NCBI GenBank assembly: GCA_963718605.1 | Contig: OY970363.1 | Coordinates: forward strand, 248,001-312,000 | DNA length: 64,000 bases | Source: JACCXE01 sp963718605 | Lineage (GTDB): Bacteria; Actinomycetota; Acidimicrobiia; Acidimicrobiales; JACCXE01 | Direction of reading: 5' to 3' | Part shown: piece after piece, positions 7,967 through 16,374 of the stretch | Layout of the letters: each line of letters opens with the position of its first letter | Numbering within the stretch: the stretch's first letter is position 1 | Position numbers and translations under genes: made by a program | The notes under the pieces: generated by a model | The model's input: the letters and a program-made list of their open reading frames with translations, nothing else | Told to the model about the DNA's origin: nothing | The model's database searches: none

Positions 7967-9065
7967 GGCGTCCGGCGACGGAAACAGAGAACCCAAGTGA
8001 TTCGACGAAACCACGCAGTCTCCGCACGGTCAGATACGGAGCGCAGGAGCCAACGTACTGACCTTCAAGGTCGTCCCAGTTTGCCCGCAACTCGCGGTAC
8101 AGCCGATTAGTGAGCGTCTTGGTCCGACCTCGCAAAGCGATAACGCAATCAGACAGCACAAGCGGTTGATCGGCACTGACCAGCACCAGCTTGTCCCGGC
8201 TGGGGGCGCCTACGCGAGGAAGGAGTACCGCGAAACCCTCCACGACTCGGCCCGATGCTGCCACCCAGGGCCCGCGCTCGATCGACTTCGACCGGATGTG
8301 TGTCGAATGCACGAGCCGGAAGCCAGTCTTCGGGCCCGCCGTAGTCACCCTGTGCATCTGTTGGACACCACGGATCAAGTCGATGTCAGCGCCAATCAGC
8401 GACTCCCCGCGAGACCGCGGTTTGTTAGCCGGCGTGAGATCGGCCCGAAGAGCGCCTCGATGAATGTCGGTCAGGACAACAAGCTTTACCGTCGCATGTT
8501 CGCCAAGAAACGTTCGCGGCCCGAACGTGTCGACCACGGAAATTTTGGCGGCACGCCGAAGGCGTTCCCAGACCGACTGGTCCTTCTGCGAAGTAATGGC
8601 CCCCGATGGAATCAGAGCTACCGCCCATCCTGCCGGCGCCACTTGTTCGAGAGCAGTTACGAGGAAGGCGAGCGCGGGCGAAGCCCGTACGGTTCCGCCG
8701 AGCACGGGAATGTAAGTGCCGCCTCGATACGAAAAAGGCGGATTTAGAACGACGCCGTCGATTGGCTCAGCCGCCTCGCGGAGCAAGCGACTGCTAGCGC
8801 GCGACCGCGCGTTCAAGAAATCGCAGACTCCAACGGACCAATCAGGTTGGGCGAACCGCAGAGATCTGATCGCGTTGCTGTCCACATCGGTCGCTACCAC
8901 ACGAGTTGCGGGAATGCGCTTGACGACAGCGTGCAGCAGTGCCCCGTCCCCAGCCGCATAGTCGGCGATTCGCGGCGCTACTTCCGACCGAAGCTTGACG
9001 ACTTCGTCGGCGACGCGATCGGCAAGCCAACCCGGTGTGTAGTGAGCGTCAGGTGCTGTCGGCAT
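7959..9065 (-). CDS. class I N6-adenine-type DNA methyltransferase
   Basis: The 368-aa protein begins with the HYTP element typical of type I/IIG-like methylases. SAM-binding motif I follows at about 34-43 (ADYAAGDGALL, a variant of DPACGxG). Catalytic motif IV is NPPF at 108-111 (VVLNPPFSYRGG). The C-terminal half (about 200-368) is diverged and could recognise the target or a protein partner. No restriction subunit is fused or adjacent. The start lies 2 nt after the preceding stop, so the gene is part of the operon. A solitary methylase in such an operon may mark self DNA or methylate another substrate. Confidence 0.85.
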   Translation of the reverse strand: MPTAPDAHYTPGWLADRVADEVVKLRSEVAPRIADYAAGDGALLHAVVKRIPATRVVATDVDSNAIRSLRFAQPDWSVGVCDFLNARSRASSRLLREAAEPIDGVVLNPPFSYRGGTYIPVLGGTVRASPALAFLVTALEQVAPAGWAVALIPSGAITSQKDQSVWERLRRAAKISVVDTFGPRTFLGEHATVKLVVLTDIHRGALRADLTPANKPRSRGESLIGADIDLIRGVQQMHRVTTAGPKTGFRLVHSTHIRSKSIERGPWVAASGRVVEGFAVLLPRVGAPSRDKLVLVSADQPLVLSDCVIALRGRTKTLTNRLYRELRANWDDLEGQYVGSCAPYLTVRRLRGFVESLGFSVSVAGRHG

Positions 9066-9067
9066 AG

Positions 9068-10039
9068 TTACGTCGCGCTCGGAGGGCGGTAGAGATCCGA
9101 ACCTACAAAGGCGCCAACGTCATATACGCACAACCGTGCTGTGCCGGAGGTTCGGTCCGACTTCCGAATCGGATGGTCGTAGATCACCTCGACAAGGTCA
9201 GGTGTGGAAAGTGCAAAAAGCAAGGCACCAATAGCGTGGGGCTTGGTGCCTATCGGCGCCACCTTGATCAACTTTCCGATGTGCGAGTCGCGGAGGTCTA
9301 CAAGTTGGTGAAAGACATCAAACGGGTCGTTTGCGATCGCGTAACGAATATCGCACCAGGTGTCGTCGCCGAGGAGGCCGGCTTCGTTCCCCCAATACGC
9401 GATGAACGGATAGTCCACTCGGAAGCCAGGCACGCCCACAATCGGGTAGGTGCCACCCAACGTTGGTTCGACGTGTCGAACGATGTGTTCGAACCGCGCG
9501 CCCTCGAATCCCAGCAGCGGTACGAGGATCGAATTGACAGGATCAGGTCGGAGGTACGCAAACGTCGGGAGTGGCCGAATACCGAGAGTCCGCTCACTTA
9601 GATCGTAGAAAGCTCCCCGCTGCGGGTGTCGGCTGGGGCGATAGCTGTGCGGTTCCATGTAGACGACGTATACGGTGCCGCCGCGCGCAACAGCAGCGCG
9701 TAGGAGCGGCGCAGTTACGTGATGCGAGAGCCCCGTTATGTCGAGGTACAACGGCGCGCCAGGAACCGTGTCGACGAGCGCGGCTGCTTGGTTCGCGCTT
9801 GCAAGCATCAAGGTGTCGTCGTGTCCGTTCACCCGAAAGGACGCGCTAACCAAATCACTCTGATCAACAACTTCAACAAACGTCACCGTTCGCTCTAGTT
9901 GGCGCTCCGTCCAACCTTCGCTGATCGCCGCACGCTGCTCGGGGCTCCCGCTGTAGATGTAGACGGAGCCCACGTCACAATCGAAGTCGTCTCTATCGAG
10001 CGTGAGCGACAGAAGCGGTTCATCAAGCAGCGTCGCCAT
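9068..10039 (-). CDS. unrecognised Rossmann-like protein with CARF-like motifs (operon component)
   Basis: 323 aa, and I cannot assign it to a named family. An N-terminal alpha/beta part has strands at about 24-30 and 51-58. The segment PLYLDITGLSHHVTAPLL then RGGTVYVVYMEP (97-130) resembles the DITGGTK-plus-strand pattern of CARF-type ligand-binding folds, although GGTK is replaced by GLSH. The C-terminal part carries APIGTKPHAIGALLFAL (261-277) and VEVIYDHP (283-290), a second Rossmann-like signature. The gene overlaps the ATPase gene by 17 nt. A nucleotide-sensing role is an inference from these motifs and the context. Confidence 0.6.
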   Translation of the reverse strand: MATLLDEPLLSLTLDRDDFDCDVGSVYIYSGSPEQRAAISEGWTERQLERTVTFVEVVDQSDLVSASFRVNGHDDTLMLASANQAAALVDTVPGAPLYLDITGLSHHVTAPLLRAAVARGGTVYVVYMEPHSYRPSRHPQRGAFYDLSERTLGIRPLPTFAYLRPDPVNSILVPLLGFEGARFEHIVRHVEPTLGGTYPIVGVPGFRVDYPFIAYWGNEAGLLGDDTWCDIRYAIANDPFDVFHQLVDLRDSHIGKLIKVAPIGTKPHAIGALLFALSTPDLVEVIYDHPIRKSDRTSGTARLCVYDVGAFVGSDLYRPPSAT

Positions 10040-11936
10040 AAAACCCGCCGAAGAATTGCATCTGTTCTGGCAATGGCGACAGCTCTCTCCGTTGAAGCTT
10101 CAACAGAGTTCGAATTGTGCCGCGCGGCTCCGTGACGAGGCCGACGAGATCACTCTCTTGAAGAGTCATCCGGCGCTTGCTCCTGTAGCTGTAGCCGAAG
10201 AAGGCGGCGTAGATCGGATGCAGCGCGTATTGCCAGTCCTGAGTTTCCCCGCTGACGGCCGCACGCTTGTTTCCACTGAACCGAACGAACGCGAGGTTCC
10301 GTACCGCCGATTCGATAAGTCGCGCAGTATCCGGCGCCAGCGTGCTGCTCGATGCTCGAATATCGAACTGGACCACCTCCGGCGTGTGGCCAGCTGGCGA
10401 GTGAGCCATGACTTGGAAAACGCGCCCTAGCCCGAGCACCAGCCGGCTCAATTCGCCGCCGCGCGGGTCCAGGCCCTGCAGATCACTGACGTTCCGCCGA
10501 CCGACCAGGATGGCAGCCTCCGTCTGGGTCTCGGGTTCGACCGGATCAGTGAGGGCGCGGTCCGCGTCGAGCTGCGCTATCAACGCCTCCATCACGAGCT
10601 GGAGCAGGAAACGAAGATTTCCAGCGGCGAGCTGCACGTACGTGTCCCAGCCCGCATAGAGCTTCCGCAGCCCCCGTTTGCCCTCTTTGATTGTAAAGAG
10701 CATCGGGTACTGGTAGTTACCGAGCCGCGTGCGCCAGCCTGTCGGATCTGCCTGCGCCTCGAAAAGCACTACGTCGATGCCCTGGAGCTGGCTCACCGAC
10801 CAGTACTTCACGAGGTACTGCTCTAGCGACGGCAGGCGATCGAAGAACTCCAGTTGCTCCGGCGATACCAACGGCACAAGCTCTCGCCGCAACCGGTGTA
10901 GCTGATCGCGGAGCCCGAGCAGATCAGCTTCCTCGGCTTCGCTGATCGGAGGTAGCAGCTCAGCGATCGACCGAGCACACGCGACTCCCGCTTCTGCCAT
11001 GCGCGCCAGGCGTTCATCGCAAACTTGGCGGGCAAATTCACTAAACCCAATCGCGGTGAGTTTTTCGGAAATGTCGATAGATGTGAAGTCAGCGGGCTCC
11101 TGCAGCGCCTCGTAGTCGTTGAGTGTTCGTAGGTCACGATGGCCGGTGACTTTCACCCCGATCTTGAACGTGTAGTTCACACCCGAGTGTTTGATCAACG
11201 TGTTGATCACGCGCTGTTGATAGTCGAGCAGGTTTTCGAACTCGTCAAGCAGGAAGAACAACAGCCGATCTGAAAACTGCGGCAGCTGTCGCAGATATCG
11301 AACAAAGAGTTCGATCGGGGCGCCTTGCAGGCTCAGGCGGCCCGGGCCTTCATCGACAACGTTGTTGATGCGCGCCTCAAAGGAGACGATGCCCACCTCT
11401 AGCGCCTTGTCCAACTCAGCGAGGGTGTCGGCGGGCTCGAGATGGAGACTGCGGGCAATCAACTCGGCTGCACGACCGTCTAACGCGGGGCTGTCCGCAA
11501 CCTGATCCGCATACCAGATGGCTAATCCGGCAAGTTGTTTGCAAAGGATGAGATTCACGTAGTGCCCGAACACAGGAATCCACGCGGCTTCGTCGAGATT
11601 GTTGCCTTGGAATGCCGTGACCCGATTCGTATCTAGTCGCCAATACATTCCGAATCGATCCCACGACCGTGGATCGCGGCCGGCCGGTGAAACGGCCTGT
11701 TGCCCTTCGTAGCTGAGAATTCGGAGAACCGTTGTCTTCCCAGTACCTCGCCCACCGCTCAAGATGCAGGGCTTCGACGTCAGTAGTTCGGGGAGATACT
11801 GCGGGCTCCGATAGGTGTCATACAAACGAGGTCCGAGCCATTCGGCGCGGAGACCGCCAAAGAGCGTCGTAACGGACTCCCGCGCGTTCAAAGCAGACTG
11901 AGTGCCGTTGTTCGGGCGCTCCTCTATCGGCATCAT
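10023..11936 (-). CDS. ORC/CDC6-like AAA+ ATPase of a predicted conflict system
   Basis: The 637-aa protein has Walker A GGRGTGKTT at 61-69, preceded by the family-like stretch SPQYLPELLTSKPCIL. Walker B is LLFFLLDEFEN at about 225-234, and a sensor region follows near 252-266 (FKIGVKVTGHRD). The remaining 370 residues are helical and diverged and could sense a trigger. The opening LFGGLRAEWLGPRLYDTY resembles bacterial ORC/CDC6-like ATPases that pair with PRTase-CE proteins. The ATG at 11936 overlaps the PRTase-CE stop (ATGA); an upstream in-frame start would overlap it by over 100 nt. ATP-driven switching of the effector is expected but inferred. Confidence 0.8.
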   Translation of the reverse strand: MMPIEERPNNGTQSALNARESVTTLFGGLRAEWLGPRLYDTYRSPQYLPELLTSKPCILSGGRGTGKTTVLRILSYEGQQAVSPAGRDPRSWDRFGMYWRLDTNRVTAFQGNNLDEAAWIPVFGHYVNLILCKQLAGLAIWYADQVADSPALDGRAAELIARSLHLEPADTLAELDKALEVGIVSFEARINNVVDEGPGRLSLQGAPIELFVRYLRQLPQFSDRLLFFLLDEFENLLDYQQRVINTLIKHSGVNYTFKIGVKVTGHRDLRTLNDYEALQEPADFTSIDISEKLTAIGFSEFARQVCDERLARMAEAGVACARSIAELLPPISEAEEADLLGLRDQLHRLRRELVPLVSPEQLEFFDRLPSLEQYLVKYWSVSQLQGIDVVLFEAQADPTGWRTRLGNYQYPMLFTIKEGKRGLRKLYAGWDTYVQLAAGNLRFLLQLVMEALIAQLDADRALTDPVEPETQTEAAILVGRRNVSDLQGLDPRGGELSRLVLGLGRVFQVMAHSPAGHTPEVVQFDIRASSSTLAPDTARLIESAVRNLAFVRFSGNKRAAVSGETQDWQYALHPIYAAFFGYSYRSKRRMTLQESDLVGLVTEPRGTIRTLLKLQRRELSPLPEQMQFFGGFYGDAA

Positions 11937-12871
11937 CGCCGCCTCACAATTGGGTACCAGCCCTCGTTCTCGCAATAGAAAATCGGAAGGGTGGTGTCCG
12001 GGGTGTTGTGAGCGAAACTCAAGGCGAGCCCGAGCTCGCCCCATCCAAAGGCGGGGTCCTCAGAACCGCTCCGTTCAGATGCAGCGCGAACAACATCCGG
12101 AATCTCGCCATGCAGATAGGCCGGCATCACTTGGGACTGCGGACCCACAACGCTCATTTCGCTGCTCAACACGTTCGCGACCGACAACAGTGGCGGGTTC
12201 GGCAAACGCTCGATCTCCGTTCTAGCCGTGTCGGTACACAACGCCGGACAGAAGAAAATTGTTGCGCCGTCCTTCGCTAACTGTGCGTACGACATTGTCG
12301 TTCCGTCCTTGAGTTCGTAATTTCGATTCCACCCTTCAATGAACTTCGATCCGGTGCCCGCAAAGTCATCGACTACAACTATCGGCGCTCCTGAACCCGC
12401 CAAGATCTCGGAGGCGACATCCGACGCCGGCCGGACTTGGTCTGGACTGCCCAGAATTTGCCGCGTCTTCCGGGCGAACATGTAGCCCGACTTGGTCTCG
12501 TCGTCCTGGTCATCGGGACTAACGAGATGCGTGAACTTGGCGCTCATCAAGAACTCCAGCCACTGCGCTTTCCTATGCGCATAGCTCGCGCCCGGGCTGC
12601 TTATCCGCGTCGCGATCAGACGTATCGACGTTGTCAAGAGCCGATCGGTCAACTCGTCGTTGAAATACATCAACGCGTTGAGCAGAGCCAGGGCTACTTC
12701 CTGTTCGTCCGTTTGGAAGTTGTCCAACCATCGTTCGGGATCCGCCTGACGAGCTGGCGGCCAAAGAGCGACCTTCGCCAAATAGCGCCAACGATCGAGT
12801 ACCTCGAGGCGATTCAGTCGAGGCTCGTCGTCCGCCGCACCAGACAGGCCCAATGACAGCTGGTCCGTCAC
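11933..12871 (-). CDS. PRTase-CE-like effector protein
   Basis: The 312-aa protein begins with a helical region whose features match the PRTase-CE family described in predicted bacterial conflict systems: WLDNFQTDEQEVALALLNAL, MYFNDELTDRLL and GYMFARKTRQIL. The PRPP-like loop is PIVVVDDFAGTGSKF at about 163-177, with the acidic pair and the GTGS turn intact. Family members lie beside ORC/CDC6-like or STAND ATPases, and their substrate is not established. The gene overlaps both neighbours by 4 nt (membrane protein upstream, ATPase downstream). The likely role is to modify or cleave a nucleotide when the ATPase signals infection. Confidence 0.82.
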   Translation of the reverse strand: MTDQLSLGLSGAADDEPRLNRLEVLDRWRYLAKVALWPPARQADPERWLDNFQTDEQEVALALLNALMYFNDELTDRLLTTSIRLIATRISSPGASYAHRKAQWLEFLMSAKFTHLVSPDDQDDETKSGYMFARKTRQILGSPDQVRPASDVASEILAGSGAPIVVVDDFAGTGSKFIEGWNRNYELKDGTTMSYAQLAKDGATIFFCPALCTDTARTEIERLPNPPLLSVANVLSSEMSVVGPQSQVMPAYLHGEIPDVVRAASERSGSEDPAFGWGELGLALSFAHNTPDTTLPIFYCENEGWYPIVRRR

Positions 12872-13263
12872 TCGTCAGGGTCGTTCGAGTCCGCCTCGTT
12901 GCGCCCAAACATGTACCCGAGGACAGCCGAAAGGAGAGGAAGAACAGGAGTGACGATGAACAGCTGCCCGAGGTCTTTGACACTCGAAACCCAATCAGCG
13001 CGTGCCTTCGAATAAGCGGCCAGCGCTGATGGGCCATGGCCCGCGAGCGAACGGAACTCGCCAACGCGTGGGAACGTGGCCCAGCCGTACCAGGCAAGCA
13101 GCACGACCATGCCAACTACGAGCCAGAGCAGCCACTTGAAGATTTTCAACCCCATCATCCGTCGAGGCATCGAGAACGTTGCCTTGCGCGGAAAGGTCGT
13201 CGACTCAACGTCGAGAAGGCTGATCTGATCCGGAGGCTCCTCCTCGGGGAGATGGTTCGACAT
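12868..13263 (-). CDS. two-helix membrane protein of the PRTase/ATPase operon
   Basis: The 131-aa protein has a 40-residue acidic and then basic N-terminus, transmembrane helix 1 at about 41-63 (FKWLLWLVVGMVVLLAWYGW) and a 35-residue loop. Helix 2 is at about 100-120 (LFIVTPVLPLLSAVLGYMFG), followed by an acidic tail. No family was recognised. It starts 2 nt after the regulator gene and overlaps PRTase-CE by 4 nt, so its synthesis is tied to both. It may anchor the complex at the membrane or act as a membrane-perturbing component. Neither is shown by sequence. Confidence 0.7.
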   Translation of the reverse strand: MSNHLPEEEPPDQISLLDVESTTFPRKATFSMPRRMMGLKIFKWLLWLVVGMVVLLAWYGWATFPRVGEFRSLAGHGPSALAAYSKARADWVSSVKDLGQLFIVTPVLPLLSAVLGYMFGRNEADSNDPDE

Positions 13264-13265
13264 AC

Positions 13266-13478
13266 CTATGCGTGCGACTCGAAGACGATCTGGGTCTCCT
13301 TCCCGGTGTTTGGGTCGCGAAGCACGAGTTGCTCGCCACGCGCGTTTGCCTCGTCCAAATAGGTCAACAACGCAACCGCGCGTCGCAGTGCGGCCGTCTT
13401 CGGAACGCCGCGCCGACGAGCGACATCTCCTAGAACGTCGTTCATCTCGTCGGTCATTTCAACCGTCACTTTGGCCAT
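13266..13478 (-). CDS. ribbon-helix-helix DNA-binding regulator
   Basis: The 70-aa protein has the ribbon strand AKVTVEMTD at its N-terminus, then two helices (MNDVLGDVARRRG, PKTAALRRAVALLTYLDEA). A C-terminal basic/polar tail (NTGKETQIVFES) follows. This matches CopG/Arc-type repressors and antitoxin-like regulators. The ATG at 13478 was chosen over a GTG two codons upstream because AAAGGAG lies 5 bases before it. The promoter just upstream holds four ACCGG repeats at 11-bp spacing, the layout expected for cooperative RHH dimers. It is the first gene of the operon and very likely its autoregulator. Confidence 0.8.
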   Translation of the reverse strand: MAKVTVEMTDEMNDVLGDVARRRGVPKTAALRRAVALLTYLDEANARGEQLVLRDPNTGKETQIVFESHA

Positions 13479-13494
13479 CCGCACTCCTTTCCTC

Positions 13495-13541
13495 TACCGG
13501 TGTTTTACCGGTAGAGTACCGGCACTTCACCGGTAACGCAA
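13495..13541 (-). promoter_or_regulatory. operon promoter with four ACCGG operator repeats
   Basis: Reading leftward, a -35-like TTGCGT (13541-13536) and a -10-like TACTCT (13518-13513) are separated by 17 bp. ACCGG begins at 13496, 13507, 13518 and 13529, an exact 11-bp period, and three of the four copies extend to the palindrome ACCGGT. The repeats cover both promoter boxes, so bound regulator would block RNA polymerase. The adjacent ribbon-helix-helix gene is the obvious source of that regulator. The promoter boxes are my reading by eye. Confidence 0.7.
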
Positions 13542-13615
13542 GGAGGTGCTTTTCGAGTGGGGCGGGTCTTGGAGTCCAAGAGGCGCGTGTTGACATGCCG
13601 CAACACAAGCGCGGT

Positions 13616-14917
13616 TTAGCCACCACCGGCCGTCGCATCAGGGCCGTGTCGCCAGACCTCGCCGACCCGCCCGCTGCCGTCGTCTCGAAAGCCCACCCCG
13701 ATCATCAGGTCCGGGCTGGCAGCGCCGGCGACCAGGCGTCCTGCGCTCGGGCGTGCGAAGGCGTCTACTGCGTCCACCCGGCGCCAGTGCCGACCCTCGT
13801 TCGAGACCCACACCGCTGGCTGGAACGCGTCCTGTCGCTCGTCGCCGCCGAACGCGACCCAGGTGTTGCCATTGAACGTCACGTCTTCCATCCGCTGGTC
13901 GAATGGCCCACCGAAGATCGTGCGGTTGTAAGGGACGCGCGACCACGATGCACCACTGTCTGCACTCGTCCACACGACAGCGTCGGTCGTCTCCTCCAGT
14001 CGCGACGCGCCGACCGCGACAACTCTGCCGTTCGCCTGTCCCAACGAGTAGATCGCGTCGTCGCGTTGACCGCGGAAGTCGTTGCTCTCTACGCGCCGCC
14101 AACCTGAGGTCGCGGTCAACGTCCACGCCGCAGCGTCGGAACGACCCGCCGTGTCCTCGCGGCCGGCGATGATCCATCCGTCATCGCCCGTGGCGACGAT
14201 GGAGGTCGGGATTTGGTCACCCGGTCCTGACAGGGCCGCATCGGCAGATCGATCGCGCTCCCAGATGACACCGTCAGCGGAAAACCACACGGCGCCGTTG
14301 GCATCGTCACCGAAGTTCTCAAGACCGATTGCCCTCCAGCCGCCACCGTCCGGGGCGACGTCGAACATCTCCTGCGTGCCGGGTCCGCCTAACCGGTCGT
14401 CGCCAGCGGCCACCCGCCGCCAGCTCGTACCGTCGATAGAGGTCCAAATCGCGGAGTCGGTGTGACCGAAGGCGTCCGCGTGTCCGACCGCAAGCCACGC
14501 GTCGTGGGCGCGGATCACCGATTCCATCGTCGCCGCGGTCGTGTCCTCGACCGGGCCGAGCTCGACCACCGCCGGTGTCCAACCGGTCCCGTCGGCGGAG
14601 TACCAGGCGACCGGTCGGTCAGCGCCGTTAACGTGCTGTGACCCAACGGCCACCCAACGCCCAGAGCCGAATGTGATGTCGTACGGCGTGGCCCAGTTCT
14701 GTTCGCCCGTCAGGACCTCTGGCCCCTTCCACCCTCGATCCGTGACGACCTCGTTGGATGTCGTCTTGTCGAGGAGCGCTTCGATGGAAGGCCAGCCAAG
14801 AAGGAGCATCACCACTAGAGCGACGAGTCCGATCGCGACGTTCTTTTGGCCTCGCGGATCGTCGAGAAATTCTCCGATACGACGCGTGGTCAACCCGATC
14901 CGCCCGTCGACATCCAT
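13616..14917 (-). CDS. membrane-anchored beta-propeller-like protein (paralogue 1)
   Basis: About 433 aa. A short cytosolic segment (LDDPRGQKNVAIG), one transmembrane helix (ALVVMLLLGW) and then a large outside domain with about six repeats of a sialidase/BNR-like blade: phrases such as WVAVGS, AAWTLTATSGWRRV, VVWTSADSGASWSRV and PAVWVSNEGRHWRRV. No catalytic Asp-box enzyme set is evident, so a binding or scaffold role is likelier. It overlaps the end of a paralogue. The first ATG at 14953 is possible, but 14917 begins directly at the conserved N-terminal region. Confidence 0.7.
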   Translation of the reverse strand: MDVDGRIGLTTRRIGEFLDDPRGQKNVAIGLVALVVMLLLGWPSIEALLDKTTSNEVVTDRGWKGPEVLTGEQNWATPYDITFGSGRWVAVGSQHVNGADRPVAWYSADGTGWTPAVVELGPVEDTTAATMESVIRAHDAWLAVGHADAFGHTDSAIWTSIDGTSWRRVAAGDDRLGGPGTQEMFDVAPDGGGWRAIGLENFGDDANGAVWFSADGVIWERDRSADAALSGPGDQIPTSIVATGDDGWIIAGREDTAGRSDAAAWTLTATSGWRRVESNDFRGQRDDAIYSLGQANGRVVAVGASRLEETTDAVVWTSADSGASWSRVPYNRTIFGGPFDQRMEDVTFNGNTWVAFGGDERQDAFQPAVWVSNEGRHWRRVDAVDAFARPSAGRLVAGAASPDLMIGVGFRDDGSGRVGEVWRHGPDATAGGG

Positions 14918-16170
14918 ACCGCGCCTCGGGCGTTCCCTCCGGACTGGTCCCACCCGACCGCAACGGCGACGTCGCTGGTTGCGACGACGCCATCGAGTTC
15001 CTGACGATCGGGGCCGCCGAACACCGCAGGATCCGGGTAGACCTGCCGCCAGTGGAAGCCGTCGTCCGAGGTCCAGATGCGCGCGTCTCGTGGACGGGTC
15101 TCATCCTCGGACGACCCGACTGCGATCCAGTCGGTAATGGTAGGAGCCACGTCGTTCATTGCGTTCTCTTCGGTGGAGTACACGTAGTCGAAAGGCTTCT
15201 TGACTCGACTCCAGTTGACGCCGTTGTCCGACGTGAAGACCATCGCGTCGTGGCCGTCATTGCCGACCGCGACCCACCGGCCGTTTCGAACCGCGACCGA
15301 AGGTAGCGACGCCGAGTCGTTGTCGGACCCGACGGCGGCGAGGGAGACGGCACTCCACGTGTAGCCATCTGTCGAGGTCCAGAGAGCGGGTCGGAGCCGC
15401 GGGGACCCGACGAGCGAGCGGATGCTTCCTGCGGCGACTATGCGCTTACCATCCGTTGCGAGCGACGTGATCGTCGGTGTCTCGCCAACGATTGTGCCGA
15501 AGCTGTCGCTTTCGCCGACGCGTGTCCACGCGTGTGCGTCGTCTGAGCTCCAGGTCGCAGCGACATCAGCATCCCGGCCACCGGCCCGGAAGGATCCCGC
15601 GGCAAGCCAATGGTCACCGAGCCAGAGCACGGCATCCATGCTCGAGTACTGGTCGGGCTGGCCGAACACCTCGGCTGGCCGATCAACGAGTCGCCACGTT
15701 TGGCCATCGCTCGATGTCCACACCGCCGCGTGATCTGATTCCTTCCCTACCGCGACATAGGTTCCGTTGTGTTCCGCGACGGCCCAGACGATCGAGGGTC
15801 GGTCGCCTTCACCGGGCTCGACTCGTGTGAGCCGCTGCCACACCGAAGGATCCGACGCTCGCCAGATCGCGGGTTTGTAGTTGTGGGAGCCGACAGCGAA
15901 GAACTCGTCTCCGATCGCAACGACCGAGGTGACCTGTTCGAGGTCCCCGTGTCCGAATACGCCGGGACGATCCGTAACACGGCTCCATCCCTCGGTTCGA
16001 GCGTTCGGCGCTGGTGCAGACGCTTCGCCCGGCACTGGCTTCAACCCCTCGGCCTTGCCACTATCGGCGACCTTGATCGCGATCACGCCAAGCACGATCC
16101 CGATCACCAGACTCGTGACGCCGATGACGACGCCCTTCCGTCCTCGAGGATCGTCCAGTTGGCCCATCAT
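14890..16170 (-). CDS. membrane-anchored beta-propeller-like protein (paralogue 2)
   Basis: 426 aa with the same plan as its downstream neighbour: a cytosolic LDDPRGRKGVVIG motif, one transmembrane helix (about 16-33, VTSLVIGIVLGVIAIKV), a Pro/Ala-rich linker, then repeated blades such as AAVWTSSDGQTWRLV, ALWTSTDGYTWSAV, MVFTSDNGVNWSRV and RIWTSDDGFHWRQV. The shared N-terminal motif and fold show a tandem duplication. The genes overlap by about 28 nt. The function is unknown. The outside propeller could bind glycans or proteins at the cell surface. Confidence 0.72.
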   Translation of the reverse strand: MMGQLDDPRGRKGVVIGVTSLVIGIVLGVIAIKVADSGKAEGLKPVPGEASAPAPNARTEGWSRVTDRPGVFGHGDLEQVTSVVAIGDEFFAVGSHNYKPAIWRASDPSVWQRLTRVEPGEGDRPSIVWAVAEHNGTYVAVGKESDHAAVWTSSDGQTWRLVDRPAEVFGQPDQYSSMDAVLWLGDHWLAAGSFRAGGRDADVAATWSSDDAHAWTRVGESDSFGTIVGETPTITSLATDGKRIVAAGSIRSLVGSPRLRPALWTSTDGYTWSAVSLAAVGSDNDSASLPSVAVRNGRWVAVGNDGHDAMVFTSDNGVNWSRVKKPFDYVYSTEENAMNDVAPTITDWIAVGSSEDETRPRDARIWTSDDGFHWRQVYPDPAVFGGPDRQELDGVVATSDVAVAVGWDQSGGNARGAVWMSTGGSG

Positions 16171-16374
16171 CTCGCCCTCCGCACACGGGTCATCGGAATC
16201 CTATGAGAGTGAGATTCGATCGGAATCGTCGATCCGATGGCGCTGGTCTGACATGCCTTTTCTTTAGACGCTTTGCACGTCTGACTAGACGGTATCCACG
16301 CCTCCCGCGCCCGCGGACCCGGCACCTCATCGACGCCGACGCGTCCCACCAACTCCTGTCAACCCCTCACGCCT

